Below are positions 1 through 7,788 of a DNA stretch of 64,000 nucleotides, piece after piece. Each line of letters opens with the position of its first letter. Positions within the stretch are counted from its first letter, which is position 1. This DNA is from Bog-756 sp049517675 (GTDB taxonomy: Bacteria > Actinomycetota > Acidimicrobiia > Acidimicrobiales > RAAP-2), in contig JBEKRV010000031.1 of assembly GCA_049517675.1 (NCBI GenBank), forward strand, positions 1 through 64,000. Direction: 5' to 3'. The notes beneath the pieces are model-generated. The model made no database searches and was not told the DNA's origin. It worked only from the letters and a program-made list of their open reading frames with translations. The position numbers and the translations under genes are program-made.

Positions 1-183
1 AAGTCGACATGGAGGGCCATCCTGAGGACGGATGGCCGGGGATTGTACGGGAGTGATCCCGGCAGGCACAGATCGAACCAAGGCAAGCAGCTCGAAGTGG
101 GAGCGTTGCAACGGTACGGGCAAGGAAGCCCCACTGGACGCCATTTCCCCGACCGGTCCGGTCCCGGAGTACAACTGAAGTAG
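1..183 (+). other. Unassigned window edge; open frame ending at 183
   Basis: Frame 1 is open from the window edge to a TAG at 181-183, so this could be the 3' end of a gene that starts outside the window. About a quarter of its third codon positions are A or T, unlike the other genes here, and I recognise no domain in the roughly 60 visible residues. A structured RNA is equally possible. The hairpin that follows suggests that a rightward transcript ends here. Confidence 0.3.
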
Positions 184-184
184 A

Positions 185-218
185 GCGCCCGATCCCCGTC
201 AGTTCGTGGGACGGGCGC
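185..218 (+). terminator. Intrinsic-type terminator hairpin
   Basis: GCGCCCG (185-191) pairs with CGGGCGC (212-218). The stem is extended by TCCC/GGGA after a one-base bulge, and TTT follows at 219-221. Its position suits the end of a rightward transcript entering from the left edge. Confidence 0.6.
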
Positions 219-262
219 TTTCGCGTGGGGGGAATCGTGCCGCGCCGATCCACGACCCGGTG

Positions 263-844
263 TCAGGGGCCCCCGAGGACGGTGGGTCGTACGCCGTCCC
301 ACAGGCCGACCGGCGCCTTGCCCACCGGATAGTGGCCGGGCTGGCGGCCGGACCCCATCGATTCGATCCGGGCCTTCATCCCCGGGCTGAGGGCGTCGGC
401 CTGGATCATCTCGATGTAGGTGGCGGTGGCATTGCCCACGTCGAAGAAGTCGCGCTGCCAGCTCCATCGGTGGTCGCCGCCGTAGCGGAACCAGCTCCCA
501 CCCAGGCCGGCGATCTCGTAGTGGCTGCCGTCGGGCCGGGTGGCGTCGGCGACCTGCTTCCACAGACCGAGGATCTCGCCCTGGACCTCGTCGATGAGGA
601 TCCGCTGGTACGGGTAGGTCCAACCGCCGAGGCCCTGCATCTCCAGGCCGACCGCGTACTCGCGGATCTGGTCGCGGCCCACGGCCATGAACTCGTCGTT
701 GGGTCCGACGTTCCAGCCGTAGGTGGCGTCCTCGGTGTACATGTCGGCCAGGGGCAGCCAGTTCAGCTCCTCCTCGCACCGACGGTTCAGGTCCAGCCAG
801 CGTTGCATCGTGGCTTCGAGTTCGCTTCGGGGGTAGGACGGCAC
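263..844 (-). CDS. NTF2/SnoaL-like domain protein
   Basis: This 193-residue protein has the layout of the NTF2-like/SnoaL superfamily: an N-terminal helix, a Trp/Tyr-rich strand region (WLPLADMYTEDATYGWNVG) and a cone-shaped beta sheet. Members are small-molecule isomerases, hydratases or pocket proteins, and several occur beside actinobacterial P450s. The ATG at 844 has a Shine-Dalgarno AAGGAG about ten bases upstream. It is the last gene of the leftward CYP51 transcript, after a 165-bp gap that contains a tandem repeat. A role in handling the P450 substrate or product is inferred from context; the catalytic residues cannot be assigned. Confidence 0.75.
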   Translation of the reverse strand: MPSYPRSELEATMQRWLDLNRRCEEELNWLPLADMYTEDATYGWNVGPNDEFMAVGRDQIREYAVGLEMQGLGGWTYPYQRILIDEVQGEILGLWKQVADATRPDGSHYEIAGLGGSWFRYGGDHRWSWQRDFFDVGNATATYIEMIQADALSPGMKARIESMGSGRQPGHYPVGKAPVGLWDGVRPTVLGGP

Positions 845-857
845 GGGTTGCTCCTTG

Positions 858-932
858 TCGTTGGCATCAGGGTCGTTGGCATCAGGGTCGTCGGCATCAG
901 GGTCGTCGGCATCAGGGTCTCTGGCGTCAGGT
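858..932. repeat. 15-bp tandem repeat, four copies plus one decayed
   Basis: Units TCGTTGGCATCAGGG (858-872, 873-887) and TCGTCGGCATCAGGG (888-902, 903-917) are followed by a degenerate fifth copy at 918-932. The array lies in the gap between the ferredoxin stop and the NTF2-like start, just upstream of that gene's ribosome-binding site. The 15-bp unit is a multiple of three, but no gene here uses it as coding sequence. Confidence 0.9.
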
Positions 933-1009
933 CGTTGGCGGTCGGTGGGCTCGGGTCGATGGGCTCGTCGGGGGTGGCGGGGGTGGCGGGTGGGCAGCGG
1001 TCCGACCGG

Positions 1010-1204
1010 TCAGTCGTCGACGATGGTGATGGCGTGGGTGGGGCAGAAGCGCACGGCGGCCTCGACGGCCTTCCGCTGGCCCTCGGGTGGATCCGGATCG
1101 AGGACGTTCACCAGGTGGTCCCGGCCCACCTCGAACACCTCGGGGGCCTCCGACTCGCAGACCCCGTGTCCCTGGCAGAGGTCGGAGTCGACGACGACCC
1201 GCAT
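1010..1204 (-). CDS. Ferredoxin, CxxHxxC...CP type, partner of CYP51
   Basis: This 64-residue ferredoxin supplies electrons to a P450. The cluster ligands are C10-x2-H13-x2-C16 and C54-P, so His stands where a bacterial 4Fe-4S ferredoxin has its second Cys. This CxxHxxC(x)nCP pattern is known from mycobacterial ferredoxins, including the one beside CYP51, where a 3Fe-4S cluster is usual. The start codon overlaps the stop of cyp51 by one base (TGATG), implying coupled translation and a matched pair. The ferredoxin reductase is not in the window. The small size, acidic surface and position make the assignment secure; the cluster type is inferred from the ligands. Confidence 0.93.
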   Translation of the reverse strand: MRVVVDSDLCQGHGVCESEAPEVFEVGRDHLVNVLDPDPPEGQRKAVEAAVRFCPTHAITIVDD

Positions 1205-2595
1205 CAGGCCTGCGCCCCCTTGGAGCTGCGTGCCACCGCCCGGCGCCGGTAGCGGACGACGCACGGCTGCTGCAGCTGGACGACCATCTTCGAGTGGTCG
1301 TTGCGATAGGAGTCCCCCGGCTGGGCCAGCTCGAACTCCCAGTCGAGCAGCAGGACCGAGAAGATGGCCTTGAGCTGCATCATGGCGAACGCCTGGCCCA
1401 CGCACCGGTGGCGCCCGGCGCCGAAGGGGATCCAGGTCCACGGGTTGGTCCGGTCCTCCTCGAGCGGCTCGAGGTAGCGGGCCGGCCGGAAGGCGTCCGG
1501 CTCGGGGAAGTCCTCGGCGATCCGGTTCGACACCGACGGGCTGGCTCCCACCATCTGCCCGGCCCGGACGGCGAATCCCTCGCACTCGAGGTCCTCCTTC
1601 GCCACCCGCAGCAGCAGGATGAGTGGCGGGTGCAGTCGGAGCGCCTCCTTGATGGCGGACTCGACCCGGGGCATCTCGCGCAGGGCCTGGTAGCTGACCT
1701 CGGCCCCCCCGGCGTAGAGCTCGGCGAGCTCGTCGTCGACGATGGCCATCTCGCCCTCGTTGCGCAGCAGTTCGATGAGCGTCCACGCCGCCGTGCCCGA
1801 CGTGGTGTGGTGCCCGGCGAACATCATCGAGATGAACATGCCGGTCACCTCGTCCGGCAGGAAGCGGTCGGTCCCGTCGGGATTCTTGATCGACATCAGC
1901 ACGTCGAGGAGGTCACGGTCGTCGTCGGGGACCGGTGGCGCGCCCGCCCGGCGCTCCATGATCCCCTGGACCAGCTCCACCAGGCCGACCCGCGCGGCAT
2001 CGCGCCGGTGGAAGCTCTCGATGTCGGCGTAGGGATCGACGTAGGCGATGGCGTCGGTACCCTGCTCGAGGTCGTGGTAGAGCCGGGCGAAGCGCTTGTC
2101 GAGCTCGTTGCGGAACCGCTTGCCGATGAGGCACGCGGAGGAGGTGTAGATGGTCAGCTCGGCAAACCAGTCCAGCAGGTCGATCTCGCCCTCGTCGTCC
2201 CAGGCGGCGACCATGGCGTCCACCTCGGCGGCGATGGTGGCGGCGTGGCCCCGCATGAACTTGTCCCGCAGCGCCTGGTTGTGGAGCATCTCGCGACGGC
2301 GCTCGGGAGGCGCGTCGAACACGACCCCCTCGCCGAACACCGGGGTCATGAACGGGTAGGCCTCGGCCTGGTCGAGCACCTCCTCCGGCGACCGGAAGAA
2401 CAGCTCGTTGGCCTCGGCCCCGCTGAGGAGGACCACGTCGCGGTCGGCCAGGCGGAAGATGCCGACGTCGCCGCACTCCTCGCGCACCCGGTTCATCAGC
2501 CCGATCGGGTCGACCCGGAGCTCCTCGAGGTGGCCGGTCTCCCCCTCCCCGCCCGAGACCCGTGCCGGCTGGCGTCGTCCGATGTCGATGGCCAT
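1204..2595 (-). CDS. cyp51: Cytochrome P450 CYP51-type (sterol 14-alpha-demethylase family)
   Basis: The 463-residue protein follows M. tuberculosis CYP51, as I remember that sequence, almost block by block. Visible signatures are the B'-region YPFMTPVFGEGVVFD (80-94), the I-helix oxygen-activation motif AGHHTTSGT (260-268) with the His-Thr pair typical of CYP51, the ExxR pair E317/R320 and the heme loop FGAGRHRCVG with ligand Cys398. Family members remove the 14-alpha-methyl group of sterols; the physiological substrate of bacterial CYP51s is unclear. ATG 2595 is preferred to the GTG one codon earlier because it overlaps the SDR stop as TGATG. The gene sits between SDR and ferredoxin in one coupled operon. 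Confidence 0.95.
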   Translation of the reverse strand: MAIDIGRRQPARVSGGEGETGHLEELRVDPIGLMNRVREECGDVGIFRLADRDVVLLSGAEANELFFRSPEEVLDQAEAYPFMTPVFGEGVVFDAPPERRREMLHNQALRDKFMRGHAATIAAEVDAMVAAWDDEGEIDLLDWFAELTIYTSSACLIGKRFRNELDKRFARLYHDLEQGTDAIAYVDPYADIESFHRRDAARVGLVELVQGIMERRAGAPPVPDDDRDLLDVLMSIKNPDGTDRFLPDEVTGMFISMMFAGHHTTSGTAAWTLIELLRNEGEMAIVDDELAELYAGGAEVSYQALREMPRVESAIKEALRLHPPLILLLRVAKEDLECEGFAVRAGQMVGASPSVSNRIAEDFPEPDAFRPARYLEPLEEDRTNPWTWIPFGAGRHRCVGQAFAMMQLKAIFSVLLLDWEFELAQPGDSYRNDHSKMVVQLQQPCVVRYRRRAVARSSKGAQA

Positions 2596-3404
2596 CACTG
2601 TGTTCCTCCTGTGTCGTCCGTGTCGTTACGGGGCGTGATCGGCGCCTCGGGCTGCAGCTCGATGACGGTCGCGTGGACGCCCCTCGGGAGCCCGACTACC
2701 GCGCAGACGGCCTGGGCCACGCCGGCCGGACGCATGAAATTGGAGTGGCGGGCGAATCCCCACGCCGCCCAGCCCTCGATGACCTCCGCGGTCACGTCCG
2801 GATCCCAGTCCATGCCCATGCCGGTGAGGGTCGGTCCGGGGCGCAGGATGGTGGCCCGCACGCCCGAGCCCTCCAATTCCATCTGCAGCGACCGTACGTA
2901 GCCCTCGAGCCCCCACTTCGAGGTCACGTAGGCGGCCATGGTCGGACGCGGGCGTTCCGCCACGTCCGACGTCACGAAGACGACGTCGCCCCGCTGCCGG
3001 TCCACCATGCCCGGGAGCAGGGCCCTCACCAGGCGGTGGGTACCGGTCACGTTGACGGACAGGACGGAATCGAGGGCGGCGGCGTCGGTGTCGAGCACCG
3101 AGCCGGCCATGTTCAGCCCGGCGTTGGAGACCAGGATCTCGATCTCCCCGAGCGCGTCGACCGCCGCCTCGGCGAACCGCGCGACCGACTGGTCGTCGGC
3201 CAGGTCCAGGTGGACCGCCAACGCCTCGCCCCCGCCGGCCCGGATGGCCGACGCCTCCTCCTCGCACTCGGCGACCCGACGGGCACCGAGCACGACGGGG
3301 TGCCCGAGTGCGGCCAGCGCCGACGCCGTGGCCCGGCCGATCCCGGACGAGGCTCCGGTCACCACGGCGGGCCGCCTGGACGGGTTGGGCGGGAACTTCG
3401 GCAT
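2595..3404 (-). CDS. Short-chain dehydrogenase/reductase (SDR)
   Basis: This is a classical SDR of 269 residues. It has the Rossmann glycine motif TGASSGIG near residue 17, the NAG motif (SNAG), a catalytic-region serine in VTSDVAER, and the active-site pair Y-x3-K in AAYVTSKWGLEG. Such enzymes interconvert alcohols and ketones with NAD(P)H. The gene overlaps the P450 upstream and cyp51 downstream by single bases (TGATG at both junctions), so stoichiometric translation is likely. By position it corresponds to the SDR that accompanies cyp51 in mycobacteria (Rv0765c from memory), suggesting oxidation or reduction of the hydroxylated lipid or sterol. Confidence 0.9.
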   Translation of the reverse strand: MPKFPPNPSRRPAVVTGASSGIGRATASALAALGHPVVLGARRVAECEEEASAIRAGGGEALAVHLDLADDQSVARFAEAAVDALGEIEILVSNAGLNMAGSVLDTDAAALDSVLSVNVTGTHRLVRALLPGMVDRQRGDVVFVTSDVAERPRPTMAAYVTSKWGLEGYVRSLQMELEGSGVRATILRPGPTLTGMGMDWDPDVTAEVIEGWAAWGFARHSNFMRPAGVAQAVCAVVGLPRGVHATVIELQPEAPITPRNDTDDTGGTQ

Positions 3405-4609
3405 CAGCGCATCACCACCGAGGTCGGGAGCGCCGCGAGACCCCGCACGTTGATCGAGTGGACACGTCGGATGCCGACGGCATCGACGTCGTAGTCGGCG
3501 ACCCTGGCGGCCAGTTCCGACAGCCCGATCCTGGCCTCGAGGCGGGCCAGCGGGGCGCCCATGCAGAAGTGCCGGCCGCTGCCGAAGCTGACCAGTCGGG
3601 AGGTGTCACGGTCGAGGTCGTAGCGATCGGGGTCGGTGAAGACCGACTCGTCCCGGTTGGCCGAGCCGACCAGCAGGAGGACCCGTTCGCCCTCGGGGAC
3701 GGTGGTCCCGTGCAGCTGGACCGGCTGGCGGGTCACCCGCAGCAGCATCTGGCTGGACGTGTCGTAGCGGAGGGTCTCCTCGACCCAGCCGGACACCCGG
3801 TCGGGGTCGGTGAAGGGCTTGGCCCGCTCGTCGGGGTACCGCCAACCCCAGTACCAGGCGTTGCCGAGCAGCTTGGTGGTCGTCTCGTTGCCGGCCACGA
3901 CCATGAGGAAGAGGAAGGCCACGATCTCCTCGTCGGTCAACCGGTCGCCGTCGATCTCGGCGTCGAGCAGGGCCGAGGTCAGGTCGTCGCGGCGCTTCGA
4001 GCGGCGGTCGTCGACCATCGACTGGTAGTAGACGACCAGTTCCAGTGCCGCCTCCATCCCTTCGGCCGGCACGTCGTAGACCCCGTCGTCCCGGTGGAGG
4101 ACCAGGTCGGCCAGCCGGCGCAGCTCGGCGCGGTCGGCGACCGGCACCCCGACCAGCTCCGAGATCACGTCCATCGGGACCTTGCCGGCGAAGTCCTCGA
4201 TGAAGTCGAAGGAGCCCCGCTCGAGGGCGGGCTCGAGGTGCTGGAGGGTGATCTCCCGGATCCGCTCCTCCATCGCCCCCACCTTGGTCGGGGTGAACCC
4301 CTTCCCCACCAGCGACCGCATCCGGGTGTGCTTGGGCGGGTCGAGGGCCAGGAAGGACATGGTCCGGTGGGCCTCGGGACCGAAGGCGCTCGGGTCGAGG
4401 GACACGCCGTGCGAGTTGGAGAAGGTGTCGACGTTGCGGAACGCGGCCAGGACGTCGGTGTGGCGGGAGAGCGCCCAGAAGTCGAACTCGTCACTGCGGT
4501 ACAGCGGGGCCTCGGACCGCAGTCGCGCGTAGACCGGGTATGGATCCTCGTGCATCTCGTAGGCGTACGGGTTGTACACGACGGGTTCCCGCACCTCGGT
4601 GGCGGTCAT
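3404..4609 (-). CDS. Cytochrome P450 (CYP123-like by position)
   Basis: This 401-residue soluble bacterial P450 begins at an ATG whose ATGA overlaps the tetR stop. It has an N-terminal DPYPVYARLR segment, the I-helix motif VAGNETTT, the ExxR motif in WVEETLRYD, and the heme loop FGSGRHFCMGAPLARLEAR with the Cys ligand. The substrate is unknown. In mycobacteria the equivalent position in the CYP51 locus is held by CYP123, so I infer orthology from synteny, not from a tree. It shares the operon with the SDR, CYP51 and the ferredoxin, which may serve both P450s. Confidence 0.92.
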   Translation of the reverse strand: MTATEVREPVVYNPYAYEMHEDPYPVYARLRSEAPLYRSDEFDFWALSRHTDVLAAFRNVDTFSNSHGVSLDPSAFGPEAHRTMSFLALDPPKHTRMRSLVGKGFTPTKVGAMEERIREITLQHLEPALERGSFDFIEDFAGKVPMDVISELVGVPVADRAELRRLADLVLHRDDGVYDVPAEGMEAALELVVYYQSMVDDRRSKRRDDLTSALLDAEIDGDRLTDEEIVAFLFLMVVAGNETTTKLLGNAWYWGWRYPDERAKPFTDPDRVSGWVEETLRYDTSSQMLLRVTRQPVQLHGTTVPEGERVLLLVGSANRDESVFTDPDRYDLDRDTSRLVSFGSGRHFCMGAPLARLEARIGLSELAARVADYDVDAVGIRRVHSINVRGLAALPTSVVMR

Positions 4610-5253
4610 CGTGACCGACCCGTCGTGGTGGCGGCACCACGGGCCGCGCCACGCACGAGGAGGGTGGCCGCCCCGGCCACGAACGCGGGGATGTCGAGGA
4701 ATGACCGGTGCCCGGTGCCGGCGGCCAACAGGGCGCCCGAGTACGAGGTCTCGAGGACCCTGACGACCATCGGGTCGACATCGGGTCCGACCGCGGCGGC
4801 CAGGCGGCGTCGGGTGAGCGCCCCGATCCGGTCGCGCAGGTGGGCGACGTCGGGATTGGGACTGACGAGGGCCATGGTGCAGGCATCGATCAGGGCCGGC
4901 TGCTCGGCGGCGAAGGGGATCATCTCCGCCACGGCGCGTTCGACGCGGTCGGCCAGGGGGAGGGAGCTTTCGGCATCGACCGCCGGGAGCGCCTCCATGC
5001 GCCGCCACAGCACCTCGGCCAGGAGGTGGTCCTTGGAGCTGAAGTAGGTGTACGCGGTGGCCGGAGCCACGCCGGCCCGCTTGGCGACGCCCCGCACGGT
5101 CAGCCCGGCGTAACCGAGCTCCTCGGTCTCCTCCTCGGCCGCCCGCACCAGGTTGGCCACCACCTCGGCCTGGCGCGCCGTCAGCCGTCGCCTGGTCGCC
5201 TCGACGTCGACGACGGGCGACCCGTCCTCGGGGAGCGATGCGACGGCGGTCAC
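4606..5253 (-). CDS. TetR-family transcriptional regulator
   Basis: The 215-residue protein begins with a GTG (MTAVASLPEDG). Residues about 20-75 form a TetR helix-turn-helix (LTVRGVAKRAGVAPATAYTYFSSKDHLLAEVLWRRM); the remainder is a helical ligand-binding domain without recognisable specificity. It is the first gene of the leftward P450 operon and faces the rightward dehydrogenase operon across about 100 bp holding a 24-bp palindrome, its likely operator, so it probably controls both arms and itself. Its start overlaps the stop of a 17-codon mini-ORF (GTGA). The ligand is unknown; a lipid, sterol or acyl-CoA pathway intermediate is a guess. Confidence 0.9.
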   Translation of the reverse strand: MTAVASLPEDGSPVVDVEATRRRLTARQAEVVANLVRAAEEETEELGYAGLTVRGVAKRAGVAPATAYTYFSSKDHLLAEVLWRRMEALPAVDAESSLPLADRVERAVAEMIPFAAEQPALIDACTMALVSPNPDVAHLRDRIGALTRRRLAAAVGPDVDPMVVRVLETSYSGALLAAGTGHRSFLDIPAFVAGAATLLVRGAARGAATTTGRSR

Positions 5254-5303
5254 GGTGTCTCCGGTGCGGCGACGGGGGAGGAGCCCGGAGTGGTATCGGT
5301 CAT
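5250..5303 (-). CDS. Leader mini-ORF, 17 codons, coupled to tetR
   Basis: ATG at 5303 lies eight bases downstream of the leftward -10 TATAGT (5317-5312), where the transcript should begin. It encodes MTDTTPGSSPVAAPETP, and its TGA overlaps the tetR GTG as GTGA. It may be a leaderless coupling peptide or a chance frame; only position supports it. Confidence 0.4.
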   Translation of the reverse strand: MTDTTPGSSPVAAPETP

Positions 5304-5327
5304 GTGTCCAAACTATAGTCCAGACAC
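5304..5327. promoter_or_regulatory. Palindromic operator with back-to-back -10 elements
   Basis: The palindrome is GTGTC-N3-ACTATAGT-N3-GACAC, with 18 of 24 positions symmetric. Its central ACTATAGT contains TATAGT on both strands, so one operator would overlay the -10 of the tetR/P450 operon and that of the dehydrogenase operon. A bound TetR dimer or dimer pair would block both promoters. Confidence 0.75.
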
Positions 5328-5350
5328 TTGTCCAGCAACGGGGGGATCCA

Positions 5351-6265
5351 GTGTCCGCAGAACAGCCAGCACGCAAGGGTGCGCCGGGGAACGAGCAGGG
5401 TCCCACGATCGGGGTCGTCGGGCTCGGTGCCATCGGCGACGGTGTGGCGACGAGCGTCCGTGCCGCGGGGCTCCCCCTCGTCGTCTGCGACGTCCGCACC
5501 GAGGCGACCGACCGCCACGCGGACCACGCCACGGTCGCTCCGTCCCCGGCCGAGCTCGCCCGCCTGTCGGACGTGGTCGTCGTGGCCGTCGTCAACGACG
5601 ACCAGGTCCACGCCGTGCTCTCGGGCCCCGACGGGGCGCTGGCCGCCGGTGGCCCCGGAACCACGTTCGTCGTCGTGAGCACCATCACGGCGGCGTGCGT
5701 CGCGGCCATCGGGAACGAGGCGGCAGAGGCCGGTGCGGCGGTGGTCGACTGCGGGGTGAGCGGAGGGCCCTCGGCGGCCGCCACCGGCGAGCTGGTGTGC
5801 ATGGTCGGGGGCGACGACGCCGTCATCGCCGGGCTCGCCCCGGTGTTCGACGCCATCGGCTCCCTCACGGTCACCATGGGACCCTTCGGTACCGGGCTCG
5901 CCGCCAAGCTGGCCCGCAACCTCGTGCAGTACGGGAGCTGGCTGGCCGCCTACGAAGGCCAGGTGCTGGCCGAGGCCGCCGGCATCGACCTCGGCAAGCT
6001 GGCCCAGGTGATCCGGGCCAGCGACGCCCGCATCGGCGGTGCCTCGACCCTCATGTTCCGGTCCACCGTGGCACCGTTCACCGAAACGGACGACGAGGGG
6101 CTGGTGGGGGCCATGCAGGCCGCCGCCGACCTGGCCCACAAGGACCTGGCGGCGGCGGTGGCCCTGGCGGACGATCTGCGGGTGGACCTGCCCCTGGCGG
6201 CCATGACCGAGGCGCGCTGCGACGACATCTTCGGCGTGGCCGGGATGCACGGTGCGGGCCGATGA
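5351..6265 (+). CDS. NAD(P)-binding 3-hydroxyisobutyrate dehydrogenase-like protein
   Basis: The 304-residue protein belongs to the beta-hydroxyacid dehydrogenase family. It has the N-terminal Rossmann motif GVVGLGAIGDGVA, the substrate-site segment DCGVSGGPSAAATGEL and the catalytic lysine region GTGLAAKLARNLVQY. It probably oxidises a 3-hydroxyacid to the aldehyde or ketone using NAD(P). GTG at 5351 follows a G-rich ribosome-binding stretch and places the Rossmann motif close to the N-terminus. It leads the rightward operon and overlaps the aldehyde dehydrogenase start (ATGA). Mycobacterial CYP51 loci carry the same enzyme type (Rv0770 from memory). Confidence 0.88.
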   Translation: MSAEQPARKGAPGNEQGPTIGVVGLGAIGDGVATSVRAAGLPLVVCDVRTEATDRHADHATVAPSPAELARLSDVVVVAVVNDDQVHAVLSGPDGALAAGGPGTTFVVVSTITAACVAAIGNEAAEAGAAVVDCGVSGGPSAAATGELVCMVGGDDAVIAGLAPVFDAIGSLTVTMGPFGTGLAAKLARNLVQYGSWLAAYEGQVLAEAAGIDLGKLAQVIRASDARIGGASTLMFRSTVAPFTETDDEGLVGAMQAAADLAHKDLAAAVALADDLRVDLPLAAMTEARCDDIFGVAGMHGAGR

Positions 6266-7758
6266 GCGGTCACGGCGAGGTGACGGGGGGACCGGTTCCG
6301 GTGGTGGGCGAGGAGCGGCTGCTGATCGACGGTGAGCTCCGCCCCGCCCGGTCGGGACGGGTGTTCGAGACCGTGAACCCGGCCACGGGCGAGGTGCTCG
6401 GCGTGGCCGCCGACGGGGACGGAGGTGACATGGACGACGCCATCGCGGCCGCCCGCCGTGCCTTCGACCGGACCGACTGGTCGACGAACGTGGCCCGCCG
6501 GGTCGCCGGGATACGCCAGCTGCGGCAGGCCTTCGAGCGCAACGCCGACGCCATCCGGGCCATGACCGTCGCCGAGACGGGATCGCCGCTGTCGTTCACC
6601 TACTCCGCCCAGCTCGACGCCCCCGTGGAGTCGCTCGGGTGGGTGGCCGACCTGGCCGAGTCCTACCAGTGGGAGACCGACCTGGGTGACGCCTCGCCGA
6701 TGGGCATCCCGTCCCATCGGTGGGTGCGGCGGGAGGCGACCGGGGTGGTCGGGGCCATCACCCCGTGGAACGTGCCCCACCAGATCAACCTGGCCAAGCT
6801 CGGGCCCGCACTGGCCGCCGGCAACACCGTCGTGTTGAAGCCGGCGCCGGACACGCCCTGGTGCGCGACCGTGCTCGGCCGGCTCGTCGCCGAGGAGACC
6901 GACATCCCGCCGGGGGTGGTCAACGTCGTCCCGTCGTCGGACCACACGCTGGGCGCCGCCCTCTCGACGGACCCCCGGGTCGACCAGGTCAGCTTCACCG
7001 GATCGACGGCCACGGGGCGCAAGGTGATGGCATCGGCGGCCGAGACGATCAAGAAGGTCTTCCTGGAGCTCGGCGGCAAGTCGGCCTTCGTGATCCTGGA
7101 CGACGCCGACCTCCGTGGCGCGTGCGCCACGGCGGCGTTTACCGTGTGCACGCACGCCGGCCAGGGGTGCGCGATCACCACCCGTCTCATCGTGCCCCGA
7201 TCGCAGTTCGACGAGGCCGTCGCATCGACGTCCAAGGTCATGGCCATGCTGCCGGCCGCCGACCCGACCGATCCCGGCACGATGTGCGGGCCGTTGATCA
7301 GTGCCCGCCAGCGCGACCGGGTCGAGGGCTACCTGCGCCTCGCCGCCGAGGAGGGCGGAACGACCGTGCTCGGCGGCGGCCGGCCCGAGGGCCTCGATGC
7401 CGGCTTCTTCGTGGAGCCGACCCTCATCGTCGGCATCCCCAACAGTGCCCGCGTGGCCCAGGAGGAGATCTTCGGGCCGGTGCTCGTCGTGATCCCCCAC
7501 GACGGGGACGACGACGCCGTCGCCCTGGCCAACGACTCGGCCTACGGGCTGTCCGGCTCGGTGTGGGGAGCGGACCGGGAACGCGCGGTCGGGGTGGCGA
7601 ACCGGATCCGTACCGGCACCATCGGCGTGAACGGCGGGCTGTGGTTCAGTCCCGACGTGCCCTTCGGGGGGTATAGACAGTCGGGCGTGGGACGCGAGTC
7701 GGGCGTGGCCGGCTTCGAGGAGTACCTCGAGACCAAGTCGCTGGCCGAGCCGGCGTGA
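6262..7758 (+). CDS. NAD(P)-dependent aldehyde dehydrogenase (AldA-like)
   Basis: This full-length aldehyde dehydrogenase has 498 residues. Visible active-site elements are the oxyanion Asn170 in ITPWNVP, Lys193 in VVLKPAP, the SFTGST cofactor loop, general-base Glu269 in LELGGKS and the nucleophile Cys303 in HAGQGCAITTR, followed by the EEIFGPV motif. It oxidises an aldehyde to the acid; the preceding dehydrogenase could supply the aldehyde. The start overlaps the upstream stop (ATGA). It corresponds in position to mycobacterial aldA (Rv0768). The substrate cannot be read from the sequence. Confidence 0.93.
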   Translation: MSGHGEVTGGPVPVVGEERLLIDGELRPARSGRVFETVNPATGEVLGVAADGDGGDMDDAIAAARRAFDRTDWSTNVARRVAGIRQLRQAFERNADAIRAMTVAETGSPLSFTYSAQLDAPVESLGWVADLAESYQWETDLGDASPMGIPSHRWVRREATGVVGAITPWNVPHQINLAKLGPALAAGNTVVLKPAPDTPWCATVLGRLVAEETDIPPGVVNVVPSSDHTLGAALSTDPRVDQVSFTGSTATGRKVMASAAETIKKVFLELGGKSAFVILDDADLRGACATAAFTVCTHAGQGCAITTRLIVPRSQFDEAVASTSKVMAMLPAADPTDPGTMCGPLISARQRDRVEGYLRLAAEEGGTTVLGGGRPEGLDAGFFVEPTLIVGIPNSARVAQEEIFGPVLVVIPHDGDDDAVALANDSAYGLSGSVWGADRERAVGVANRIRTGTIGVNGGLWFSPDVPFGGYRQSGVGRESGVAGFEEYLETKSLAEPA

Positions 7759-7788
7759 ACGGCACCGAGCACAGGGAGCGGAGGAACG

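Noticed and set aside
1..183. tmRNA or RNase P RNA fragment
   Set aside because: I could not find the CCA-terminated acceptor half or conserved RNase P elements.
858..932. CRISPR array
   Set aside because: Units are 15 bp with no spacers, and no cas genes are present.
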